Positions 13,169-20,203 of a DNA stretch of 64,000 nt are shown piece after piece (within the stretch, counting starts at the first letter, position 1; each line of letters begins with the position of its first letter). The DNA lies in contig NZ_FRCD01000005.1 of assembly GCF_900142785.1 (NCBI RefSeq), forward strand, positions 124,001 to 188,000. Reading direction: 5' to 3'. Under the pieces are notes generated by a model that saw nothing but the letters and a program-made list of their open reading frames with translations, was not told the DNA's origin and did not search any database. This stretch comes from Chryseobacterium carnipullorum. GTDB taxonomy: Bacteria > Bacteroidota > Bacteroidia > Flavobacteriales > Weeksellaceae. A program made the translations under genes and the position numbers.

Positions 13169-15085
13169 TTATGCTTCCACTTCCAGCAGGCTGAAATATT
13201 CTGAAGCGGTGAGCGCTCTGGGAAAGCCGCGTGGCGTAATTTCCCTTTCCAGTTCACAGATCAGAAGATCGCCCTGTCTTTTCAGACACTTGATGTGTGG
13301 AATAATGTTTTCATGTATTCTGAACGTAGATGCGATGGCGGTGAGCGCATTTCCTTTATATTCCTGTTCTATCCAAAGCCAGTGTTCCTTTTCTGTGGAA
13401 GGGCACCAGCATTTTACGGCGTAGGAATACTGATCTGTTTCACGCCAAGTATAAATTCCTAATTTTTTATTTTCAATTTTATACACTTCATAACGGTTGA
13501 TTCTTCGGATCTGAGTTTTATTTCCGTTTTGATCATATTCGTTGTAATTCAGCTCTGCTTCTTCTTCATTGATCTTTTCTGCTTCCAGACGCTTCATCAA
13601 ATTTCCTACCCCTATATAATTAAAACAGAAGAGACGCAGATTTCTGTCTGTAGATTCGAAGAATTCTTCAAATTGTATGGTTTCCACCCCATTCCAGAGT
13701 TTTTCTATTTTTTCCAGAATTTTGGTAAAAAACGGCGTTTCAAACCTCGTCCACTGGCGTTCATATTCTCTCGTCATAAAGTTCTGAAAACTGCTGTGAC
13801 GCAGCTTCAGGATAGAAACCAGTTTCCGGATGGTGTAATTCTGCTGATGAACTGCATAGTTGAAAGACGCTCCGGAAAGGATCAGTTTATCTTTGGAAAT
13901 ATACATTCTGTCATTGATCTTAAAAAAAATATTTTTAGCCAGATGTTCAAAATGATCGTCTTTCTGGTACAGATAAAAATTGATCTGTTTCACTGCCGGA
14001 AGTTGCGACCCGTTCTGTCTTTCATCACCGAAAAAATTAATATACTCAAGAGATTTAAAATTAACTTTGAATGCATTGATCAGCCTTCCGTTGATTCTCT
14101 TAAGATTTTCAAATTCCAAAGAAGTATGCATCTCCAGATCCCCGACTTCCTGAATTTTAGGGGCAATCGTCTGGTGGGTTTTATACGTTCCTTTTACTTT
14201 TTCCAAAGATATAAAATGACAGGTTTCGCCCTGATTCTGAATATTTCCGTTCACATTTCTCAATAATGGAAACCTTACGCCTGAATTACGGTTAACAGAA
14301 ATGCTGCCTGAAATTTCCAGCAATGGAAAATCTGCATAACAACCCTGTTCCAATAGAATATTTCCCGTGATTTCTTGAAGCACCGGAAAAGAAGCTTTTG
14401 TCTTTTCAAATCTGAGGTATCCGACTATTTTTTTCAGTTCCGGAAAATCGTGTGTAAAATAATGCCCGGTTTTGTCACGGCATTCCATATTGATCTGTCC
14501 CTGAAGAAATTCAAGGTAGGGAAAAGATACATTTTTACCGTAAACATTAATCCTTCCACGGATTTCATAGTGTGGAATAATAATATCGTTCCCGAAAATA
14601 TCGACATTGAAAACACCTTCTTTCGGAAGAAATTCCACTTCATACTGATGATTGATCGGGATAACAATTCTGGACTGCACAAGCTTTTTACCTCTTGCAA
14701 TGACATTGGCTTTTTTAAGGGAAATATTTCCTCCTATCGTTGCCAGGTTTTTAAAATCAAAATCAATGATGCATTTGAAATGACCTTTTACTGTTTCCAA
14801 CTCCCGGATTTGGGCAAAACAATGAAGGGTAAAATTTTCTTCTACCGTTTTAAGATGGGGAAGAGAGCAGTCTGCTGCATCTACAGACAAAGACCCTTTG
14901 ACTGTTTTCAGGTTTGGAAAGTGACATCCTTCTCCACGCAGAAGCAGGGTTCCGTTCAGTTCTTCAATGTCCCATGTGATATTTTTGCCATATATTTCTA
15001 CAGTTACATGGTCATCAAAAGCCTTCTCCGGAAGGTCTTCCGCGGAGAATACTTTATATCTTGCGATGGGATCAGTCGTATGCAT
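13169..15085 (-). CDS. Solenoid repeat protein next to tRNA-like RNAs
   Basis: 638 residues, cytosolic. Residues about 40-400 contain some 15 short beta-strand repeats of the form 'FPxLxxVxGxLxV' about 20 residues long, giving a beta-solenoid or LRR-like fold similar to receptor-L domains. The C-terminal 180 residues form a separate mixed domain with 'RRINRYEVYKIENKKLGIYTW' (shortened) and a final 'HIKCLKRQGDLLICEL' segment. No catalytic motif. It overlaps the 141-residue gene by 14 bp and is followed after six bases by a tRNA-like RNA. A solenoid suggests binding of a large partner; the tRNA link is positional. Confidence 0.8.
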   Translation of the reverse strand: MHTTDPIARYKVFSAEDLPEKAFDDHVTVEIYGKNITWDIEELNGTLLLRGEGCHFPNLKTVKGSLSVDAADCSLPHLKTVEENFTLHCFAQIRELETVKGHFKCIIDFDFKNLATIGGNISLKKANVIARGKKLVQSRIVIPINHQYEVEFLPKEGVFNVDIFGNDIIIPHYEIRGRINVYGKNVSFPYLEFLQGQINMECRDKTGHYFTHDFPELKKIVGYLRFEKTKASFPVLQEITGNILLEQGCYADFPLLEISGSISVNRNSGVRFPLLRNVNGNIQNQGETCHFISLEKVKGTYKTHQTIAPKIQEVGDLEMHTSLEFENLKRINGRLINAFKVNFKSLEYINFFGDERQNGSQLPAVKQINFYLYQKDDHFEHLAKNIFFKINDRMYISKDKLILSGASFNYAVHQQNYTIRKLVSILKLRHSSFQNFMTREYERQWTRFETPFFTKILEKIEKLWNGVETIQFEEFFESTDRNLRLFCFNYIGVGNLMKRLEAEKINEEEAELNYNEYDQNGNKTQIRRINRYEVYKIENKKLGIYTWRETDQYSYAVKCWCPSTEKEHWLWIEQEYKGNALTAIASTFRIHENIIPHIKCLKRQGDLLICELEREITPRGFPRALTASEYFSLLEVEA

Positions 15086-15497
15086 TTTCTGTCAGTTGGG
15101 TTATGGGATTGTATTCCTGCTGGATGTATTTTACAAAATAGTCACTTTCTATACGAAGGATTTTATGTTCACCGTGAAAAATAAAGCCATCGCCATAGAT
15201 TCTGAAAGTTTCCGTACTACCGTCTTTTTCAATAATCTTATATCCGGGCGCTTTCAAGGTATGCTGGTTGCTTGTCTTTTCCAGACAGTATTCTTTATAG
15301 GTTTCAGTGTGTTCTTCCAAGTTGTTGATTTTTTCTCTTGCTTCTGAACTTTTTCTTAGGTATGGCTTAATGTCAGATGATTCGGGAATATTCCTGTTTT
15401 CTACAAAATGAAGGGTACTTTCCTGCGTGACAGGAACAACTGTTATTTTTTCAACAGGACCGTTTTCTCTAAAAAAATCAAATATCTTTTTCAACAT
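15072..15497 (-). CDS. Uncharacterised 141-residue protein
   Basis: Cytosolic protein with a polar, probably unstructured N-terminal half and a C-terminal beta-rich part (about 85-135) with aromatic residues. No family recognised. It starts 29 bases after a tRNA-like RNA and overlaps the solenoid protein gene by 14 bp, so the pair is translationally coupled and probably works together. Confidence 0.75.
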   Translation of the reverse strand: MLKKIFDFFRENGPVEKITVVPVTQESTLHFVENRNIPESSDIKPYLRKSSEAREKINNLEEHTETYKEYCLEKTSNQHTLKAPGYKIIEKDGSTETFRIYGDGFIFHGEHKILRIESDYFVKYIQQEYNPITQLTENAYD

Positions 15498-15525
15498 GGC
15501 TTTTATTTTTTGATGATAAAAAACA

Positions 15526-15598
15526 GAAAGAAAATCGGATTCGAACCGATAATTCGCTTCTTAGAAGCTGGTTTTCTCCGGGTTAAACTATTTCTTTC
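15526..15598 (-). tRNA. Aberrant tRNA-like RNA, probable anticodon TAA
   Basis: Minus-strand fold: acceptor AAAGAAA/TTTCTTT plus an extra G:C pair, D-arm GTTT-AACCCGGAGA-AAAC, T-arm ATCGG-TTCGAAT-CCGAT. The anticodon arm (CAGCT-TCTAAGA-AGCGA) pairs only at its inner three positions, and position 33 is C instead of the near-universal U, so the anticodon TAA (Leu) is provisional. The sequence can also form a tight GCTTC-TAA-GAAGC hairpin. Shares its D-arm type with the elements at 12970 and 13094. Confidence 0.55.
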
Positions 15599-15611
15599 CT
15601 TATTATTCTCT

Positions 15612-15683
15612 GTGAAACGGCAGGATTCGAACCTGCGCCTCTGACTTGTAGACTCAGCGCTCTTCCATTGAGCTAACGTTTCT
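15612..15683 (-). tRNA. Aberrant tRNA-like RNA, anticodon ambiguous
   Basis: Minus-strand fold: 6-bp acceptor GAAACG/CGTTTC, three bases before a canonical D-arm GCTC-AATGGAA-GAGC, T-arm GCAGG-TTCGAAT-CCTGC. The anticodon arm CTGAG-TCTACAA-GTCAG has a mismatch next to the loop and again C at position 33; the formal anticodon would be TAC. It starts a few bases after the stop codon of the SDR gene and precedes another tRNA-like RNA by 13 bases. Confidence 0.5.
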
Positions 15684-15687
15684 CCTT

Positions 15688-17052
15688 TTACCAGGCATTT
15701 ATTTTATAATTTTTCAGCAGTACTCCGCTGTAATAATGTCCTTTTATTCCCTCAACGACCGGATGTAAAATTCGCGCCGCTCCGTCTACAGAATCCAGCG
15801 GCGGAATATATCCCTGCTCAAACTGCTTCTTTCGAAGGCTTTCTTTGGCTCCTGTAGAAATCCATCCTACATCTACTGCACTCATGTAAATCTGATCGTT
15901 TTCAAATTCTTTTGCAGAGGTAAGCGTCATCATATTCAGAGCCGCCTTTGTCATATTCGTGTGCGGATGAAATACTGTTTTATTATCGTAGCTGAAAATA
16001 CCTTCTGAAGAGGTCACATTGATGATAAATTTCTCCGGAAACGCTGAGTTTTTCATCAAAGGTTTCAGTTCTTTGATCAGAAAATAAGGTGCGATGTGAT
16101 TGATCAGATTCACCCCAACCAGTTCATATAGGGAAACTTCTTCCAGTGTAGAATTCCAGCTTGTTTTTTCTCTGTTGTCGACAGGCTGTCCGAAACGGGT
16201 AAGCGCCACCGGAGTTTCGTCGTTCTGTGCATATTCAAGTTTTGCGATTTCGCTTGAAATCTCTGTCTGGTTCGGAAAAAGATTTGGAATATTTTTGAAT
16301 TCAACTAACTTTTCCTTTTCACATTTGATGATCGGAAGATAATATTCATCAGGATATTTTATGGTTTGTGCTGCATTGTTGATCAGAAGATCCAACGTAT
16401 CAAAACGGGTTTTATAAAAATCTATAAAATTCTGGATTGCTTTCAGATTTCTCAGATCCAAACCATACACCCAGAGTTTTTCTTTCCAGTCTTCGTAATC
16501 TGCTTCCTGCTGCATCATTTCCAGCGCCAGTGCCGGAAAACGGGTTGTCAAAACCAAATTGGCTCCGTTTCTCAACAATTTCAATGCGGTGGCCCATCCT
16601 ACTTTCACTCTTCCTCCTGTCAGGATAACATTTCGTCCTTTTAGATCTGCCGTTTCAAAACGTCTTTCATAGTTTTCTGCGGCACATTTCGGGCAAAGTC
16701 TTGTGTAAAAAGAATGGGCATACTGATAGCTCTGGTTACAGCAGTAGCAGTTTTTCGGGATCTGAAGCGGAGTGAGTTTCGTCTCCTCTTTTTCATCATC
16801 ATAGAAAGCTGAAGCTCCTGCCAATGCCTTTTTCATCAGGACAGCATCAGAACTAACAGAGAGATCATGAGATTTCATTCTGGAATAATTTTCCTGGCGG
16901 ATCTGTTTTTTAGCATTCTTATGAATTTTCGTGATCAGTCCTGAAAATGTCTGATTGTCAGGATTGAGGAACGGATCATCTTTCAAGGCATTCAGAACCT
17001 TGAGACATATTTCCCATTCGTTTTGCGAAAATTTTTGATCTGAAAAATTCAT
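15688..17052 (-). CDS. SDR-fold protein with N-terminal zinc ribbon
   Basis: 454 residues. An N-terminal helical region is followed by a zinc-ribbon (CYCCNQ near 105 and CPKCAAE near 122) and a Rossmann SDR domain: TGGRVKVG for the cofactor, LINNAAQ, INVTSSEG. At the catalytic YxxxK position the sequence is TNMTK, so the tyrosine is replaced by threonine and ordinary oxidoreductase chemistry is doubtful. A consensus -7 box (17071-17078) gives it its own promoter. Two tRNA-like RNAs follow immediately after its stop. It may bind a nucleotide or tRNA rather than act as a dehydrogenase. Confidence 0.85.
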   Translation of the reverse strand: MNFSDQKFSQNEWEICLKVLNALKDDPFLNPDNQTFSGLITKIHKNAKKQIRQENYSRMKSHDLSVSSDAVLMKKALAGASAFYDDEKEETKLTPLQIPKNCYCCNQSYQYAHSFYTRLCPKCAAENYERRFETADLKGRNVILTGGRVKVGWATALKLLRNGANLVLTTRFPALALEMMQQEADYEDWKEKLWVYGLDLRNLKAIQNFIDFYKTRFDTLDLLINNAAQTIKYPDEYYLPIIKCEKEKLVEFKNIPNLFPNQTEISSEIAKLEYAQNDETPVALTRFGQPVDNREKTSWNSTLEEVSLYELVGVNLINHIAPYFLIKELKPLMKNSAFPEKFIINVTSSEGIFSYDNKTVFHPHTNMTKAALNMMTLTSAKEFENDQIYMSAVDVGWISTGAKESLRKKQFEQGYIPPLDSVDGAARILHPVVEGIKGHYYSGVLLKNYKINAW

Positions 17053-17070
17053 AGCTTCAGTTTATATCTG

Positions 17071-17078
17071 CAAAATTA
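17071..17078 (-). promoter_or_regulatory. Promoter box before the SDR gene
   Basis: Minus strand TAATTTTG fits TAnnTTTG, 19 bases before the ATG. It would drive the SDR gene and the tRNA-like RNAs after it. Confidence 0.65.
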
Positions 17079-17121
17079 TCTGCGCAGTACGCAATCTTTT
17101 TACGCACTGAAGATTTATCCG

Positions 17122-17772
17122 TTATTCGTTGATAAATTTTTCAAGAAAACCGATGAGCTTTTTACCGCCGTGGCTCCACCGGATTCCGTGACCTTCTTTT
17201 TCCCTGACTTCAAAAACAAGCTCATGTTTATAATGATAGAAAACATTCCACCAGGTTCTGTTGTCCAGAATATAGCTGATTTTCTCCATCACTTTTTCCT
17301 GTTTCTGCAGATTATTTCCTTTGATTTCGCCCCAGAACTGATCGTCCATTCTTCCGATATGTTTCTCCCAGGCTCTTTGTGCCATGGTAATTTCACTGTT
17401 AAAACTTTTCATGCAGGCTTCAAGCAATATCTGGTTTAAAGGCGGAACAGCATTTTCATCCCTGATGCTGGCAGAAGTAAGTCGTTGTCCCAGAATAGTA
17501 AGCCAGTGTTCAAAAGGAATTTTTTCTAAATGTAATGCTTTAACCTCATCGGAATTATTGCTTTGAAATATATTGATAAACAGTTCAAAGCTTTCTTTTC
17601 TGTCTGTTTTAATTTCTTCATTAAAATACGGGAGCTCTGATTCAAGAATGTTTTCCTGAAATTTGCAGATATTGCTTTCCATAGTCGCCAGATGTTCATC
17701 AGCAAGAACAGCCTTGTATTTTTCTGTCCAGGAATCTGAAATTAATGGGATATAAGGTGTAAACACATTCAT
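17122..17772 (-). CDS. Uncharacterised partner of the DUF434 protein
   Basis: 216 residues, cytosolic, mainly helical, with several Trp residues ('FEHWLTILGQRLTS' near 125 and 'RTWWNVFYHYKHELVFEVREK' region shortened). No family recognised. The gene begins one base after the DUF434 stop codon, so the two are co-transcribed and coupled. Probably a dedicated partner of that protein. Confidence 0.8.
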   Translation of the reverse strand: MNVFTPYIPLISDSWTEKYKAVLADEHLATMESNICKFQENILESELPYFNEEIKTDRKESFELFINIFQSNNSDEVKALHLEKIPFEHWLTILGQRLTSASIRDENAVPPLNQILLEACMKSFNSEITMAQRAWEKHIGRMDDQFWGEIKGNNLQKQEKVMEKISYILDNRTWWNVFYHYKHELVFEVREKEGHGIRWSHGGKKLIGFLEKFINE

Positions 17773-17773
17773 T

Positions 17774-18487
17774 TTAAACCATTTTGATGAGATTAACCTC
17801 CAGTTTTTCCTCTGTAATCAAATGGGCAATGAGATTGAACCATTGTTGACAGTGATCCAGAATCCATGCATCTGAGGATACTGCTATTTCCGCGTTTTCT
17901 GCTATCCATTTATCCGGATTGAACTCCAGAACACCTTCCCAATTGAAGTTATTTTCCTGTGCAAAATCAAGGACAATCTCTTTAATACGTCCACTATTAG
18001 ACACCGGTTTATCAAAAATCCAGACCAGTTTCTGCAGTTCTGCTTTTTGGAAAAATGAACCAACCAATTCAATCGCTTTTTGTGTTTGGCTGACTCTTTT
18101 ATAGGTTCCATGAACACCTGAAAGATCGCGAAAACATCCGTCTGCTCCTTCAAAAATATAAGCACCGGAGAGTAAGCTTTCCATTAAAATCAATATGTTG
18201 AAACCATCCAGATAAAGGATTTTATCTTTCAAATCCGAGACTTTAAGTTGTTTATATTTTCTGTTGACTATCTGCTGTTCCGATGCAGAAGCACCACGTA
18301 ATGCCTGAATCTGTCGTGTTTTCAGTTTGTATCGATTTCCCACGAGTTCGGAGGAAGCTTTCTCTGCATAATCTCTGCTTAGTAAATACATCATGTCCTG
18401 AACACCCATTTTCAACTTATCGATCTGTTTTTGCAAACCGAAAAGTCCATCATCTCCTGTATTTTTTCCGCGGTTTCTGTTATTCAT
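17774..18487 (-). CDS. DUF434/DUF5616-like protein
   Basis: 237 residues from the ATG at 18487. The N-terminal half has the conserved helical block 'DMMYLLSRDYAEKASSELVG' and 'LKTRQIQALRGAS'; the C-terminal half has 'YLDGFNILILMESLLSGAY', 'GVHGTYKRV', 'WIFDKPVSNSGR' and a final 'SSDAWILDH' segment, matching the COG2454 (DUF434) group as I remember it. The acidic DGFN, FDKP and SDAW motifs resemble a PIN-like nuclease core. The TTG at 18493 lies inside the promoter box, so the ATG is preferred. Function unproven; an RNA-cleaving role would fit the tRNA-like RNAs nearby. Confidence 0.75.
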   Translation of the reverse strand: MNNRNRGKNTGDDGLFGLQKQIDKLKMGVQDMMYLLSRDYAEKASSELVGNRYKLKTRQIQALRGASASEQQIVNRKYKQLKVSDLKDKILYLDGFNILILMESLLSGAYIFEGADGCFRDLSGVHGTYKRVSQTQKAIELVGSFFQKAELQKLVWIFDKPVSNSGRIKEIVLDFAQENNFNWEGVLEFNPDKWIAENAEIAVSSDAWILDHCQQWFNLIAHLITEEKLEVNLIKMV

Positions 18488-18490
18488 ACT

Positions 18491-18498
18491 CAAAAATA
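18491..18498 (-). promoter_or_regulatory. Leaderless promoter of the DUF434 gene
   Basis: Minus strand TATTTTTG followed by AGT and ATG: the predicted start of transcription coincides with the start codon. Same layout as at 10753-10760. Confidence 0.65.
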
Positions 18499-18667
18499 GT
18501 TTTTTAAGCGGATATAATTACAGGAATCTGTTTCTGAACGTCTGTTATCTGTTATTTATCAACATCTTAAACGTTGAGTTATACATTTTACAACAAAAGA
18601 GACATTTCATACAACGTTTTGATTTTCATAAGGAATATGTGTTTGCAGTGAATAAAAAATATAGATT

Positions 18668-18792
18668 ATGAATACATTGAAAAAATTATGTTCCCTCCTT
18701 ACGGCAATTTTTGTGTTTTCTGCTTTTGGTCATGTTCTAATGATGATAAAATGATGACGGAGCAGATCATAAGGAACCCTAGATATTTTTAA
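18668..18792 (+). pseudogene. Frameshifted small lipoprotein remnant
   Basis: ATG at 18668 starts a hydrophobic signal-like segment (MNTLKKLCSLLTAIFVF). The frame stops at codon 29, but the +1-shifted frame gives a lipobox-like CFWSCSNDDK and continues to 18792. One base change restores a short Chryseobacterium-type lipoprotein precursor. The rest of 18494-18843 shows no other gene. Confidence 0.4.
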
Positions 18793-18843
18793 CAGGCTTA
18801 TGATATCAATTAAAATAACTGCAGTATGATTTAAAATGTTTCA

Positions 18844-19923
18844 TTACATTAATTCTTTCCACCATTTTTTCCATGTTATTGCTCCCAATTCATTGAGGTT
18901 AACTTTTTCTCCGATGATAGGATGGGTAACCGGGATACTGTTTTCTTCTGCATATTTTGAAACAAGTTCCAAAGGTTCAAACCATGGATGTTGGGCCAAC
19001 TTGAATTTTGAGTTGTGAACCGGAATGAAGTTTTTGGCTTTCAGTTCCTGTACTTCCTGAATAATCTGCTCGGGCAGACTGTGGATATAAGGCCATTTTT
19101 CATTGTATTGTCCGCATTCCATCACTGCAAGGTCAAATGGTCCGTACTTTTCTCCTATCTCTGTAAAGTGGTTTCCGTAGCCACTGTCACCGCCCAGAAA
19201 AAGTTTTTTAGATGGAGTTTTCAAAACAAATGAAGTCCACAGTGAGATATTTCTGTTCAATAGTCTTCCTGAGAAATGTCTTGCGGGAGTGAGGGTGACT
19301 GTAAAACCGTCAGCCAGATCGATACTTTCCCACCAGTTTTTTTCAATTACTTTTTCCGTTTCCCATCCCCAGTACTCAAAATGCTGTCCTGTTCCCAGTC
19401 CGCAGATGACTTTACCTACTTTATCTTTCAGGGTCTGAACGGTTGAATAATCCAGGTGATCCCAATGGTCGTGAGAAATTAACAGGTAATCAATGTCGGG
19501 CATATCTTCCGGCTTATAATGGTCTGATCCCTGAAATGCTTTTACAGATCCAGGCATAGGAGAAGCGTTTCCGCTGAAAACCGGATCTACCAGAAATTTT
19601 TTGCCATCAATTTGTAGGAAATAGGAACTGTGACCAAACCACACGAGGACATCGTCTTCGGGTTTCAGATTCTTCAGGTCTGTAGTGACAAATGGAATCG
19701 GGGATTTCGGGGTTACGTTTTCTATTTTGCATAAAGTCTGTAGAAGTAATTTCGTCATGCTTTCCCCTTCCAGCAATGCCGGCGTAGGAAGGATATTCTG
19801 AAATTTTCCGTTCGTATAATTGGGCAGCGTGCTGAAATAGGTTTTTCTTTTTTCATTGGGAAACTGTCCCATTTGTTTCTTTAAATTCATTCCGTTGTTG
19901 TTTTTGTTCTGAAACTTTGCCAT
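18844..19923 (-). CDS. MBL-fold metallo-hydrolase (UlaG/NAPE-PLD-like)
   Basis: 359 residues. The metal-binding HxHxDH motif is present (SHDHWDHLD, around 150), followed by ARHFSGR, FLGGDSGYG and a late PVHNSKF, giving the two-zinc site of the metallo-beta-lactamase fold. The WFGHSSYFLQIDGKK stretch is typical of the UlaG/RomA/NAPE-PLD-like branch, which cleaves phosphoester or lactone substrates. No clear signal peptide, so probably cytosolic. The substrate cannot be told. It is monocistronic, in opposite orientation to the barrel gene downstream. Confidence 0.9.
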   Translation of the reverse strand: MAKFQNKNNNGMNLKKQMGQFPNEKRKTYFSTLPNYTNGKFQNILPTPALLEGESMTKLLLQTLCKIENVTPKSPIPFVTTDLKNLKPEDDVLVWFGHSSYFLQIDGKKFLVDPVFSGNASPMPGSVKAFQGSDHYKPEDMPDIDYLLISHDHWDHLDYSTVQTLKDKVGKVICGLGTGQHFEYWGWETEKVIEKNWWESIDLADGFTVTLTPARHFSGRLLNRNISLWTSFVLKTPSKKLFLGGDSGYGNHFTEIGEKYGPFDLAVMECGQYNEKWPYIHSLPEQIIQEVQELKAKNFIPVHNSKFKLAQHPWFEPLELVSKYAEENSIPVTHPIIGEKVNLNELGAITWKKWWKELM

Positions 19924-20203
19924 TAAGGATTAAATCAGAAAAATAAATATAAGGATTAGATTCTTTACTTAAACAGATCAACGAATAAAGGGGATTCTTT
20001 ACTTTATTTTCCCTGATAAATACAGATTTACCCACAGGATTTGCTTTAACGATATGAACAATCTACAATCCTAATTCTTCTTTACATTTAAAGTACAAAG
20101 ATGTTAATTCACCCCTTTCTTTGTTAACTTTTTATTTATTTTTCCAATTTTGATGTAACAAACCTCCTACAATAAGTGTCTTATTGGTGAAATATCACTT
20201 TAG
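19924..20203. other. Divergent intergenic region
   Basis: 280 AT-rich bases between divergent genes. I see no RNA gene or strong hairpin and no convincing -7 box for either flanking gene. Confidence 0.6.

Noticed and set aside
13529..15184. Long plus-strand ORFs (245 and 269 residues) opposite the solenoid protein
   Set aside because: Composition is Phe/Ile-rich and irregular, as expected for antisense shadows of an AT-rich coding region; the minus-strand frame is longer and shows clear repeats.
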